Assembly: GCF_022230925.1 (NCBI RefSeq)
Contig: NZ_JAKKFH010000038.1
Span: forward strand, 1-35,774
Origin: Micromonospora alfalfae
GTDB lineage: Bacteria; Actinomycetota; Actinomycetes; Mycobacteriales; Micromonosporaceae
Direction: 5' to 3'
Length of the DNA: 35,774 bases
The notes beneath the pieces are model-generated. The model searched no databases and had not been told where the DNA came from. It worked only from the letters and a program-made list of their open reading frames with translations. This document shows positions 1 through 8,671 of the stretch, piece by piece. A program made the position numbers and the translations under genes. The stretch's first letter is position 1; every line of letters begins with the position of its first letter.

Positions 1-530
1 TTGGCGCGGTCGGCCGGGTTGGGGCGGGGTGTCGGCTGACCGAGGCGTGACAGCGCCGACAGCCGGCCGAGGTGCGGCAGCGCGGGAAGCCGGTCCGGGC
101 GCGGCAGCGCCGGCACCCGACCCCGCACCCAGCGCCACGCCAACTGGGCGGTCGACGGGAACGGCGTGCCGTCCAACCGCGCGATCGTCCGCAGCACAGC
201 CCGCTCCATCTCCGCGTCGGCTGGCGGGTCGAGCTGCCGCAGCCAGGCCCGTTGGCCGTACCGGTTGGCCCAGACGCAGACCGCGTCCCGCAGGTCGTGC
301 AGCTGGACACCGCGTTGGTGGCTGCCCGACCACAGGTCCGGCAACGACCTGCCCAACTCCGCGTGCCACATCAGCGGGGGCATGTCGTCCAGCACCACCG
401 CCATCCCGACGTGGTTCACCGGGCTGTTGGTGGTGAACTGGATCGCCCGGTCCGGCACGCTGCGACCTCGGAACACCCACACGTCACCGGTGCGGGTCAA
501 CTCGACGGCCTCATCCAGGCTGATGCTCAT
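1..530 (-). CDS. Putative permuted papain-like (YiiX/C92-type) hydrolase, C-terminus cut by the window edge
   Basis: The reverse strand is open from an ATG at 530 to the window edge, giving 176 codons. The start reads MSISLDEAVELTRTGDVWVF. A GDVWVFRG segment followed by an NHVGMAV segment with His40, and then WHAEL, resembles permuted papain-like (NlpC/P60 superfamily) amidases. In those proteins the catalytic His precedes the Cys; the expected Cys would lie in the part beyond the window. This is a fold-level guess from short motifs, so substrate and role are unknown. There is no ribosome-binding site. A TAGGCT -10 box sits eight bases before the ATG, so the mRNA is probably leaderless. It diverges from the small gene at 550 with only 19 bases between starts. 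Confidence 0.6.
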   Translation of the reverse strand, partial: MSISLDEAVELTRTGDVWVFRGRSVPDRAIQFTTNSPVNHVGMAVVLDDMPPLMWHAELGRSLPDLWSGSHQRGVQLHDLRDAVCVWANRYGQRAWLRQLDPPADAEMERAVLRTIARLDGTPFPSTAQLAWRWVRGRVPALPRPDRLPALPHLGRLSALSRLGQPTPRPNPADRA

Positions 531-537
531 GAGGGTC

Positions 538-544
538 TAGCCTA
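538..544. promoter_or_regulatory. Overlapping divergent -10 boxes for two leaderless genes
   Basis: The seven bases TAGCCTA contain TAGCCT on the + strand (538-543), followed by six bases and the ATG at 550. They also contain TAGGCT on the - strand (544-539), followed by eight bases and the ATG at 530. Both fit TANNNT. No good -35 box is visible on either side. The two promoters share five bases, so RNA polymerase could occupy only one at a time. Confidence 0.5.
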
Positions 545-549
545 GGCCG

Positions 550-738
550 ATGCGGCAACGAATGCGGTGGTGGAAGGTTCTCGGGCTGGCCGGGCTCGCC
601 GGCGTCGCGGCCTCCGGTGTGGTCATCGCGCGGGCCGAACGGCGTCGGCGCGCGTACACCCCAGAGGAGATCCGGCAGCGGCTGCTGGAGCGGCATGCCC
701 AGGCCAGCGATGCCGCGAAACCCGGCGACCCGACCTGA
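550..738 (+). CDS. Small single-pass membrane protein, unknown function
   Basis: This 62-residue protein has a basic N-terminus (MRQRMRWWK), one hydrophobic segment at about residues 9-27, and an Arg-rich charged tail (RAERRRRAYTPEEIRQRL). The layout suggests a membrane anchor with a cytoplasmic tail. I do not recognise a named family. The start is supported by the TAGCCT box ending six bases before the ATG, implying a leaderless transcript. It is divergent from the papain-like gene and may be co-regulated or mutually exclusive with it because their promoters overlap. Codon third positions are strongly G/C, as in neighbouring real genes. Confidence 0.6.
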   Translation: MRQRMRWWKVLGLAGLAGVAASGVVIARAERRRRAYTPEEIRQRLLERHAQASDAAKPGDPT

Positions 739-789
739 CCCGTAGTCCTCTGTAGATCATGGCGGGGCAGCCGGCAGGTCGATGATCGG

Positions 790-801
790 TACGATCAGGC
801 C
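790..801 (+). promoter_or_regulatory. Leaderless promoter remnant in front of the hydrolase pseudogene
   Basis: TACGAT (790-795) is followed by six bases and then AGG at 802, where the hydrolase reading frame (TTPVAQRPF...) begins. The TANNNT-N6-start spacing matches other leaderless genes of the window. This supports 802 as the ancestral start position, now AGG instead of ATG. Confidence 0.45.
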
Positions 802-1240
802 AGGACAACGCCCGTCGCACAACGGCCCTTCGTCCTGTCCATCCCGGCCGCGCCGGTCGAACGACACGGCAACGTCGACCTGCACCTGCCCACCCACACC
901 GGTCCCGCGCCCGCCGTCGTGGTGGTGCACGGCGCTCCCTGCCACCCGACGCGGCCGATCCCCGCGACTGGTTGCTGTACCGCGGCTACGGTGCGCTGCT
1001 CGCCGCGAGCGGAGTGGTCACCGCGCTGGTCAGCTACCAGGTGTCCGACCTGTCGGCGCTGCCGGTCGCAGCCGACGACATCGCCGCGATGGTCGAGCAG
1101 GTCCGCGCCGATCCGCGGGTCGACCCCGAGCGGGTGGTGCTGTGGTTCTTCTCCGGCGGCGGCCTGTCGGCTGCCGACTGGCTGCGCGTCCCGCCGCCGT
1201 GGCTACGCGCTGACGTACCCGCTGCTCGTCCCGTTCCCGC
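802..1240 (+). pseudogene. Degraded alpha/beta hydrolase
   Basis: The translation pieced together across frames gives an alpha/beta-hydrolase N-terminal half. It runs TTPVAQRPFVLSIP, the oxyanion-type AVVVVHGAP near 917-946, RDWLLYRGYG, a helix region, and the nucleophile elbow FFSGGG near 1147-1164, then PPPWLR and LTYPLLVP. Three lesions are visible. The expected ATG at 802 is AGG. A frame change near 943-950 would be repaired by one extra C in the CCC run before TGCC. A second frame change near 1205-1210 lies between WLR and LTYPLL. Homology then stops at about 1240, where the tail of an opposite-strand frame begins, so the C-terminal half is gone. A functional product is unlikely; single frameshifts could be sequencing errors, but not all three lesions together. 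Confidence 0.75.
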
Positions 1241-1490
1241 CGCGAACGAAGTCACGCAGTTCGGCCAGCGCGGCGGTGGCCTCGTCGTGGGCCGCGGCGA
1301 CGACCCCCAGAATCTCCTCGGCGTACCGGTATCTGCCGACGCCGGCCGGCGCAGCCGTCAGCTCTGTCCACCAGGACCCCTCGCATTCGGCCCATGGACC
1401 GGGTTCGCCTTGTTCTGCCTCTACACAGTGATCGTGCTCGGGCTCGCTGCATGGCAACTGCGCCGCCGGGACGCCTGAACGGTGTCCCAT
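1203..1490 (-). CDS. Hypothetical protein, possibly itself a fragment
   Basis: The frame from ATG 1490 encodes 95 residues. Residues from about 30 onward (WAECEGSWWTELTAAP, then RYRYAEEILGVVAAAHDEA, then TAALAELRDFV) look protein-like with helical amphipathic spacing. The first ~25 residues overlap the permease remnant on the other strand, and the last ~12 overlap the hydrolase remnant. The real coding part may therefore only span about 1240-1380. No ribosome-binding site or leaderless box supports the start. I do not recognise the family. It could be a short gene remnant caught between two other remnants. Confidence 0.35.
   Translation of the reverse strand: MGHRSGVPAAQLPCSEPEHDHCVEAEQGEPGPWAECEGSWWTELTAAPAGVGRYRYAEEILGVVAAAHDEATAALAELRDFVRGGNGTSSGYVSA
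1386..1478 (+). pseudogene. C-terminal remnant of an ABC-2 type permease
   Basis: The last ~30 codons before the TGA at 1476-1478 read FGPWTGFALFCLYTVIVLG, then LAAWQLRRRDA. A final membrane helix followed by LRRRDA is typical of the end of actinobacterial ABC-2 transporter permeases. No upstream permease sequence is present: the same frame reads back into unrelated sequence and then the hydrolase remnant. I infer a deletion or recombination scar. A short ATG frame with a GAAGGA ribosome-binding-like sequence follows at 1533 but is soon interrupted by the palindromic repeat. Confidence 0.5.
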
Positions 1491-1609
1491 CGGACGGGGA
1501 GCCGGGTGAGCCGCCGACCGAAGGACGCAGCCATGACAAATCGGGCAGGCCGCCCGACGCCGTGCCTCTGGGTCGGGCCCGTCCGGGGCGCGCGAACGGT
1601 GCAGACGGG

Positions 1610-1690
1610 CGTGATCCACTCGCGTTTCATGAAGTCGGGGCGTCCCGGGCGCCGGGACACCGCGTTTTCCGTGAACCCGAGTGGATCACG
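1610..1690. repeat. Dispersed palindromic repeat, copy 1 (81 bp)
   Basis: Perfect 13-bp terminal inverted arms, CGTGATCCACTCG (1610-1622) and CGAGTGGATCACG (1678-1690), enclose an internal imperfect palindrome centred on CCCGGGCGCCGGG. The internal TTTCATGAAGTCGGGG is shared, with small changes, with the elements at 25686-25768 and 26388-26466. The size and structure suggest a MITE- or REP-like element without coding capacity. Confidence 0.75.
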
Positions 1691-1860
1691 TCGTGTGGGC
1701 GCCGTGTCGGGGTTCGCCGGGCCGACAGGGTCGGTGGTTTGTCGGGTTTGATCGTTGGTGTCGGGTGGTCGGGGGCACCCCCGTGGCGGAATCGTGGGCC
1801 GGGCCGGGTCGTTATACCTGGCAGACCACCGCAACAGCCCGGCTCAAGGTCCGCCGGCCC

Positions 1861-2044
1861 CGCCGGGAACACCCGGCCGGCCGCCTCGGTTACATCCCCC
1901 GCACAGCCGAGCACCTCAACGGCCAAGCCCCACAACGGCCGGGCATGACAGCCGCCGGGAACACCCGCCAGGCCGCCTCGGTTACATCCCCCGCACGGCC
2001 GAGCACCACAACGGCCGACCCCCCCGGGCAGGAATGACCTGCCG
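1861..2044 (+). repeat. 92-bp tandem duplication carrying ECF-type promoter matches
   Basis: Two units with a 92-base period begin at 1861 and 1953. The first 64 bases of each are nearly identical, differing at about four positions. Each contains GGAAC, an 18-base spacer, then GTTACA: GGAAC 1866-1870 with GTT 1889-1891, and GGAAC 1958-1962 with GTT 1981-1983. GGAAC-N18-GTT resembles promoters of ECF sigma factors of the SigR/SigE kind. A third, decayed start (CGCGAACGGTTACACC) follows near 2046. They lie 190-290 bases upstream of the secreted protease gene. The duplication is seen directly; promoter function is inferred. Confidence 0.5.
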
Positions 2045-2175
2045 CCGCGAACGGTTACACCCTGTCCCGACGCCGACCCCCTCGTTGCGGGTCGCCGGGC
2101 AAGAACTTCCCCCGCACCACCAACCACCCCCCGAGGTGGTGCGGGCACACCCCCGATGCAGAGGAGCACGCCATC

Positions 2176-2838
2176 ATGCGTACCGATCTGATCCGTAAGA
2201 CCACTCTGACCGCCGCCGGCCTCGCCTTCACCGCAGGCACCATCGCCGGCCCCGTCACCACCGCCTTCGCCGCACCCACCACCAAGCCGGCCACGCAGAC
2301 CCAGACCGACCGCAAGGGCAGCCACGGTGAGCGGGAACTGGGCGTTCGCTACGAAGCCCAGCCGAACTTCTACTACTGCGGGCCCGCCGCCACCCGTAAC
2401 GCCCTGAGTGTGCAGGGTAAGAACATCAACGTCGACGACATGGCCAAGGAAATGGGCACCACCGAGGCCGGCACCAACTCCATCAACGACATCACCCCCG
2501 TCCTGAACAAGGAAACCGGTAAGAACGACGCCTACCGGTCCGTGGAGATCAGCACCCCCGACGCTGACGCCAAGCAGACCGACACGCTGCGCGCCGACAT
2601 CGTCCGCACCGTTGACGACGGTAGGGCCGTGGTCGCCAACATCGCCGGCACCAGCACCGACACCGACGGTGTGAGCCACTCCTACGAGGGCGGGCACTAC
2701 ATCAGCGTCGTCGGCTACCACGACAACGGCACCACCGTCACCATCGCCGACTCCGCCGACCCCAACCAGGCCGCCTACCAGATCAGCGTCGAACACCTCG
2801 CCGACTGGATCGCCACCCGCGGCTACGCCACCAGCTGA
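2176..2838 (+). CDS. Secreted C39-like cysteine protease
   Basis: This 220-residue protein has a Sec signal peptide: basic MRTDLIRK, a hydrophobic stretch at about 10-30, and likely cleavage after AFA at residue 32. The mature part has a papain-like C39 arrangement with Cys68 in YYCGPAATRNAL, His174 in EGGHYISVVGYHD, and Asp192 in IADSAD. These match the catalytic Cys, His and Asp order of the C39 family. No export transporter is adjacent, so it is probably a free secreted enzyme rather than a bacteriocin-leader protease; its substrate is unknown. GAGGAG ahead of the ATG supports the start. The ~690-base upstream region with a duplicated ECF-like promoter suggests envelope-stress control. A strong hairpin follows. 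Confidence 0.8.
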   Translation: MRTDLIRKTTLTAAGLAFTAGTIAGPVTTAFAAPTTKPATQTQTDRKGSHGERELGVRYEAQPNFYYCGPAATRNALSVQGKNINVDDMAKEMGTTEAGTNSINDITPVLNKETGKNDAYRSVEISTPDADAKQTDTLRADIVRTVDDGRAVVANIAGTSTDTDGVSHSYEGGHYISVVGYHDNGTTVTIADSADPNQAAYQISVEHLADWIATRGYATS

Positions 2839-2862
2839 CACCCACACACACACGCACACGAC

Positions 2863-2895
2863 GAAGGGCCGGACCCCCACAGGGTCCGGCCCTTC
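2863..2895. terminator. Bidirectional terminator between convergent genes
   Basis: A perfect 14-bp stem (2863-2876 with 2882-2895) encloses the five-base loop CCACA. It starts 24 bases after the protease stop and ends 12 bases past the stop of the opposing DedA gene, so it can serve both. No U-tract follows, as is common in actinobacteria. Confidence 0.8.
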
Positions 2896-2907
2896 AGCAT
2901 GTCCAGG

Positions 2908-3663
2908 TCAGTGCTCGCCAGCGCGGATCGGCCCAACGCCGGGGGTCACCGCAGCGGACTGATCGCCCGAAGCCACCGCAACAGACTGACCGCCGGACGC
3001 CACCACGGCAGACGGGGAAGCCACCTCGACCGCAGCCGCGCTGGAGGCACCGTCGGCCGACTCGACGCGGTGGGCGCGTCGGCGCAGCCACCAGGTGCTG
3101 CCGAGCCCGGCGAGGACCGCGAGGACCAGGCCCACCCAGGAGATGTCCTTCAGCCAGTGTTCGGCCGCCCGGCCAACGGAGTAGAGCAGGTACGTCGTGC
3201 CGAAGGCCCAGACCAACCCGCCGGCGGCGTTGGCCACCAGGAAGCGGCGGTACGGCACGTGCAGCGCCCCGGCGAGCGGCCCGGCCAGGATCCTCAGCAG
3301 TGCCACGAATCGGCCGAAGAAGACCGCCCAGACGCCGTGCCGCGCGAAGCTCTGTTCGGCGCGGGCGAGTTGCGCCGGGCCCAGGTGCTTGGGGAACCGT
3401 CTGCCCAGCCGGGCGAGTAGCGGACGGCCGCCGCGTCGGCCGATGGCGTACCCGACGGAGTCGCCGACGATGGCGCCGAACGCCGCCGCGCTGGCCACCC
3501 ACTCCGGCTCCACCACTCCGGTGGCGGCGAGCAGGGCGGAGCTGACCAGGACGATTTCGCCGGGCAGCGGGACGCCCATGCTTTCCACGCCGATCACGCC
3601 GGCGACGATCAGGTAGATCACGCCCGGAGGCAGCGCCGAGAGCCAGTGCTGAACGTCGATCAC
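2908..3663 (-). CDS. DedA family membrane protein
   Basis: DedA (SNARE-associated/VTT domain) proteins are polytopic membrane proteins implicated in lipid-carrier flipping and envelope homeostasis. From the GTG at 3663 the protein has 251 residues. It shows IGVESMGVPLPGEIVLVSSA, the conserved acidic/proline re-entrant region, then GDSVGYAIGRRGG, and FFGRFVALLRILAGPLAG, the second re-entrant segment of the family. C-terminal membrane helices end near WWLRRR. The last ~45 residues form an Ala/Ser/Val-rich tail with a near repeat (VASGGQSVAV, VASGDQSAAV), unusual for DedA and probably disordered. The GTG start is supported by GGAAGGGG six bases upstream. It is divergent from acnA. Confidence 0.85.
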   Translation of the reverse strand: MIDVQHWLSALPPGVIYLIVAGVIGVESMGVPLPGEIVLVSSALLAATGVVEPEWVASAAAFGAIVGDSVGYAIGRRGGRPLLARLGRRFPKHLGPAQLARAEQSFARHGVWAVFFGRFVALLRILAGPLAGALHVPYRRFLVANAAGGLVWAFGTTYLLYSVGRAAEHWLKDISWVGLVLAVLAGLGSTWWLRRRAHRVESADGASSAAAVEVASPSAVVASGGQSVAVASGDQSAAVTPGVGPIRAGEH

Positions 3664-3765
3664 TCGGCACCCCTTCCGAATCGGCCCCGACCCTACCCCG
3701 CCGACCGCGACGACGCGGCGCGGTCGTTGGCCACCCAACCCGTGACGCCAGGTTGCGCAGATAGC

Positions 3766-3783
3766 AAGACGGACGTACGGTTT
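3766..3783. promoter_or_regulatory. Predicted AcnR operator upstream of acnA
   Basis: The 18-mer AAGACGGACGTACGGTTT matches AAGCCGTACGTACGGTTT, found between the nitrilase and the TetR gene (21881-21898), at 16 of 18 positions. Both approximate the palindrome AAACCGTACGTACGGTTT. It lies 108 bases before the acnA start and about 32 bases upstream of a TAACCT (3816-3821) that could be the -10 box. Since the TetR gene looks like acnR, aconitase control is the natural reading. Regulation is inferred. Confidence 0.65.
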
Positions 3784-3891
3784 TGTTGGAAGCGGAATCG
3801 GCGGTAAGTGTCACCTAACCTCGGCGGCACCCCGACCGGTGCGACAGACTGCTCAGGACTACTCACGGTCGCTGGTGTGAAGGAGTACGAC

Positions 3892-6729
<2,838 letters not shown>

Positions 6730-6742
6730 CGTACCGAACGCC

Positions 6743-6784
6743 TGGAAGGGCCGCTTCCCGCGCTTGCGGGGAGCGGCCCTTCCA
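6743..6784. terminator. Terminator after acnA
   Basis: A 19-bp stem (6743-6761 with 6766-6784, one G-U pair) and a four-base loop GCTT start 14 bases after the aconitase stop codon. It is a strong, GC-rich intrinsic-type hairpin. Confidence 0.85.
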
Positions 6785-6872
6785 CGTCTCTGCCGGCGGA
6801 CGCTCGCTCTCAAGCCAACAGACCGAGCGAGTGGAGCGCAGATCGTTCCCGTGCCCCGACTTGCTGTTTCGG

Positions 6873-6947
6873 GCCCTTTGCTCTGCTTCACTCGGCGCAA
6901 CACTGACAGTCCTCTGCCGTTGCTTCCGTTGAAGCAGAGCAAAGGGC
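6873..6947. repeat. 75-bp long inverted repeat, possible MITE-like element
   Basis: Perfect 18-bp arms, GCCCTTTGCTCTGCTTCA (6873-6890) and its complement (6930-6947), flank 39 bases that contain a further short inverted pair (GCAAC/GTTGC). It lies between the aconitase terminator and the stop of the reverse-strand gene at 6992. Its sequence is unrelated to the ~80-bp palindromes. The arms are less GC-rich than the surroundings, suggesting a separate origin. It could also act as a terminator for the reverse gene. Confidence 0.6.
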
Positions 6948-6991
6948 AAACAAGTGGTACGGCCAGCTCAGGAACCCCGCGGGGCTCTCGC

Positions 6992-7435
6992 TCAGCGCAG
7001 CCGCAACGCGACAGCGCGGGCCTCCTCGTCGGTGAGCGGCAGGAACCACAGGAAACGGCGGACGATGGCGACCGGATCGGGGCCACCCGGCTGACCACGC
7101 AGGTCGCGGATCGCCCGGCGGGTGATCCGGGAGAACTCGGGGATCAGGGTCGCGCGGCGGGCGGCGTCCGTCGGGGTCGCTCGCAGCGTCGGGCAGGGCC
7201 AGTCCCGACCGCAGGCGTCGCACGTCCAGAGCGGGCCGTCGGCGGTGTGCGCGACCGGCGGGCCGCACCGGGGCCGCCAGCGTGATTCGGGTACGACGTC
7301 CGGTGCGCGACCGGGGCCACGGTACGGAGGGTGTGGTGGCCCGGTCGGGCCGGTGTTGACCATCCGGGGTGAGGAGGGCCGAGCCGGTCGATTGTCCGGC
7401 TGATGTGGGCGGTTGCAGGACCTGTCCTCGGGCAT
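6992..7435 (-). CDS. Conserved hypothetical Cys-rich small protein
   Basis: The frame encodes 147 residues with a Pro-rich N-terminus. A Cys/His cluster follows (PRCGPPVAHTADGPLWTCDACGRDWPC), which could bind zinc; then comes a helical C-terminus (IVRRFLWFLPLTDEEARAVALRL). I recognise the overall pattern as a Micromonospora-type conserved hypothetical next to XRE/DUF397 regulators, but know no function. The ATG at 7435 is chosen because GAGGGAG lies six bases upstream; an internal ATG at 7363 (MVNTGPTG) is the alternative. It diverges from the XRE regulator gene with about 114 bases between starts. Confidence 0.65.
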   Translation of the reverse strand: MPEDRSCNRPHQPDNRPARPSSPRMVNTGPTGPPHPPYRGPGRAPDVVPESRWRPRCGPPVAHTADGPLWTCDACGRDWPCPTLRATPTDAARRATLIPEFSRITRRAIRDLRGQPGGPDPVAIVRRFLWFLPLTDEEARAVALRLR

Positions 7436-7481
7436 CCGGTGCTCCCTCTTCGACGCTGTCTACACAGCACCCTGCCGAGGG

Positions 7482-7511
7482 TTGCCAAGCGATCACACCG
7501 CGTAGAAGTAT
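7482..7511 (+). promoter_or_regulatory. Candidate promoter of the XRE regulator gene
   Basis: TTGCCA (7482-7487), an 18-base spacer, then AAGTAT (7506-7511) precede the ATG at 7550, which has its own GGAGGGG ribosome-binding site. The match to the vegetative consensus is moderate. Confidence 0.35.
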
Positions 7512-7549
7512 CTCCTTCTGACGTCTGGAACGTTCTGGAGGGGCCTGAG

Positions 7550-8317
7550 ATGAATCGAGCCGTGCAGGCGGCCATGGTCGAGAAGGGCCACACTGCGGAC
7601 AGTCTCGCTGCTCAGATCGGTGTCGATCCGAAGACGGCGGCGAAGTGGGCGAGCACGGGACGAATTCCGCAGACGCGTCATCGCGCCCGGGTCGCCGAGC
7701 TGCTCGGACGAAACGTCGACGAGCTGTGGCCGGAAGCGCTCAAGCGCCGGACGCCGGCCTGGTTCCGCCCCTGGGCCGAGATCGAGCGTGAGGCGCTGTC
7801 ACTGCGATCGTTCCAGCTCGCGTGGATACCGGGGCTTCTTCAGACCAAGGCGTACGCGCTGGCGACGCTGGGCGGCGAGGCGCTGACGCCGGCCGAGGCC
7901 GACGATCTCGCCGAGGCGCGGCTGAGCCGGCAGTCCGTCCTGCGGCGGGAGCGTCCGCCGCTGCTCGTCGCGGTCCTCGACGAGGCAATCCTCCGGCGCA
8001 CCCTCGACGGTGACCGGGCCATGATGCGGGAGCAGTGCGAGCGGCTTGCCGAGCAGGCCGCGCTGCCGAACGTGTCGCTCTTCGTCGTGCCCGCCGACGT
8101 CGGCATGTACCCGGGCCTGGGTGGGCCGTTCACAGTGGCCGAGATGCCGGACGGGGCGCGGGTCGCGCACGTCGACAGCCAGGCGCAGGCGCAGCTCATC
8201 GACAAGGCAGCCGACGTTGCTACCCTGGATCGACGGTGGGAACGCATTCGCGACGGAGCACTGTCCCGTGCGCAGTCCCTCAAACTCATCAGAGAAGCGG
8301 CAGCATCATGGATCTGA
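7550..8317 (+). CDS. XRE-family regulator with DUF5753 domain (WhiJ-like)
   Basis: This 255-residue protein has an N-terminal helix-turn-helix at about residues 3-60 (EKGHTADSLAAQIGVDPKTAAKWASTGRIPQ). The larger C-terminal part is typical of DUF5753, including IPGLLQTKAYA, RQSVLRRERPPLLVAVLDEAI and NVSLFVVPADVGMYPGLGGPF. Such proteins are abundant in Streptomyces and Micromonospora as WhiJ-like regulators of development and secondary metabolism, usually paired with a DUF397 protein. The ATG is chosen for the GGAGGGG a few bases upstream; the frame is open further upstream but the protein pattern is not. The next gene starts inside its last codons (10-base overlap), so the two are translationally coupled. 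Confidence 0.85.
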   Translation: MNRAVQAAMVEKGHTADSLAAQIGVDPKTAAKWASTGRIPQTRHRARVAELLGRNVDELWPEALKRRTPAWFRPWAEIEREALSLRSFQLAWIPGLLQTKAYALATLGGEALTPAEADDLAEARLSRQSVLRRERPPLLVAVLDEAILRRTLDGDRAMMREQCERLAEQAALPNVSLFVVPADVGMYPGLGGPFTVAEMPDGARVAHVDSQAQAQLIDKAADVATLDRRWERIRDGALSRAQSLKLIREAAASWI

Positions 8318-8496
8318 CCGGCGCTCGGTGGCGCAAGAGCAGCAGGAGTGGCAACAACGGCGGCGACTGTGTCGAGGTGGCCGCCAACCTCCCCGGCGTC
8401 ATCGGCGTACGCGACTCCAAGGATCCGGCCGGTCCGACGCTCGCCTTCGACCCGACGGCCTGGGCCCGGTTCCTGGTGTTGGCCAAGCGCGGCTGA
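8308..8496 (+). CDS. DUF397 domain protein
   Basis: This 62-residue protein has the classic DUF397 pattern: TGARWRKSSRSGNNGGDCVEV, then GVIGVRDSKDPAGPTLAFDPTAW. DUF397 proteins act as partners, probably antagonists, of the DUF5753 XRE regulator encoded next to them, as in the whiJ and abaA loci of Streptomyces. The ATG overlaps the end of the regulator gene by ten bases. A bidirectional hairpin follows about 50 bases after the stop. Confidence 0.9.
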   Translation: MDLTGARWRKSSRSGNNGGDCVEVAANLPGVIGVRDSKDPAGPTLAFDPTAWARFLVLAKRG

Positions 8497-8547
8497 ACCT
8501 CTGCGAGGTCCCGGCATGACCCAGCCGCGTCACCCTCGAAAGCTGAG

Positions 8548-8592
8548 ATCTTGGACAGTTTCCGTTAACTGGTAACGGAAACTATCCAAGAT
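8548..8592. terminator. Palindromic bidirectional terminator
   Basis: A 20-bp stem (8548-8567 with 8573-8592) has one imperfect pair and the loop ACTGG; the arm begins ATCTTGGACAGTTTCCG. The single imperfect pair is C-A in + strand RNA but G-U in - strand RNA, so the hairpin is slightly better for the sigma factor transcript. It sits between the convergent DUF397 and sigma factor genes. Its AT content is higher than its surroundings, so it may be a dispersed palindromic element used as a terminator. Confidence 0.65.
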
Positions 8593-8671
8593 TCACCCTG
8601 CCCGCTCTTTCCTGGCCGACCGGCGTCGCCGGCACGGCCGGACCATGACGCACGAGAGCCAACCCGAGCGT

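Larger units (their letters stand above)
1491..2175. other. Non-coding stretch upstream of the C39-like protease gene
   Basis: No convincing gene is present; the long reverse frame across this region has no recognisable protein features and reads through repeats. The stretch holds an 81-bp palindromic repeat (1610-1690) and a 92-bp tandem repeat with ECF-type promoter matches (1861-2044). A decayed third repeat start lies near 2045-2060. A GAGGAG ribosome-binding site is at about 2160-2165 for the gene at 2176. The region at 1691-1860 is GT-rich on the + strand and shows nothing I can name. Confidence 0.6.

Noticed and set aside
1861..2060. CRISPR-like array
   Set aside because: Only two repeat units with a 92-base period and near-identical 64-base blocks; no short repeat/unique spacer pattern and no cas genes.
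1800..2175. A riboswitch (c-di-AMP ydaO type) upstream of the secreted protease gene
   Set aside because: Such elements precede some actinobacterial cell-wall hydrolases, but I could not match the conserved ydaO core; the tandem 92-bp repeat explains the structure better.
1627..2880. Long reverse-strand open frame opposite the C39-like protease
   Set aside because: Gly/Val-rich shadow of a gene with a clear signal peptide and catalytic residues; it also reads through the tandem repeats.
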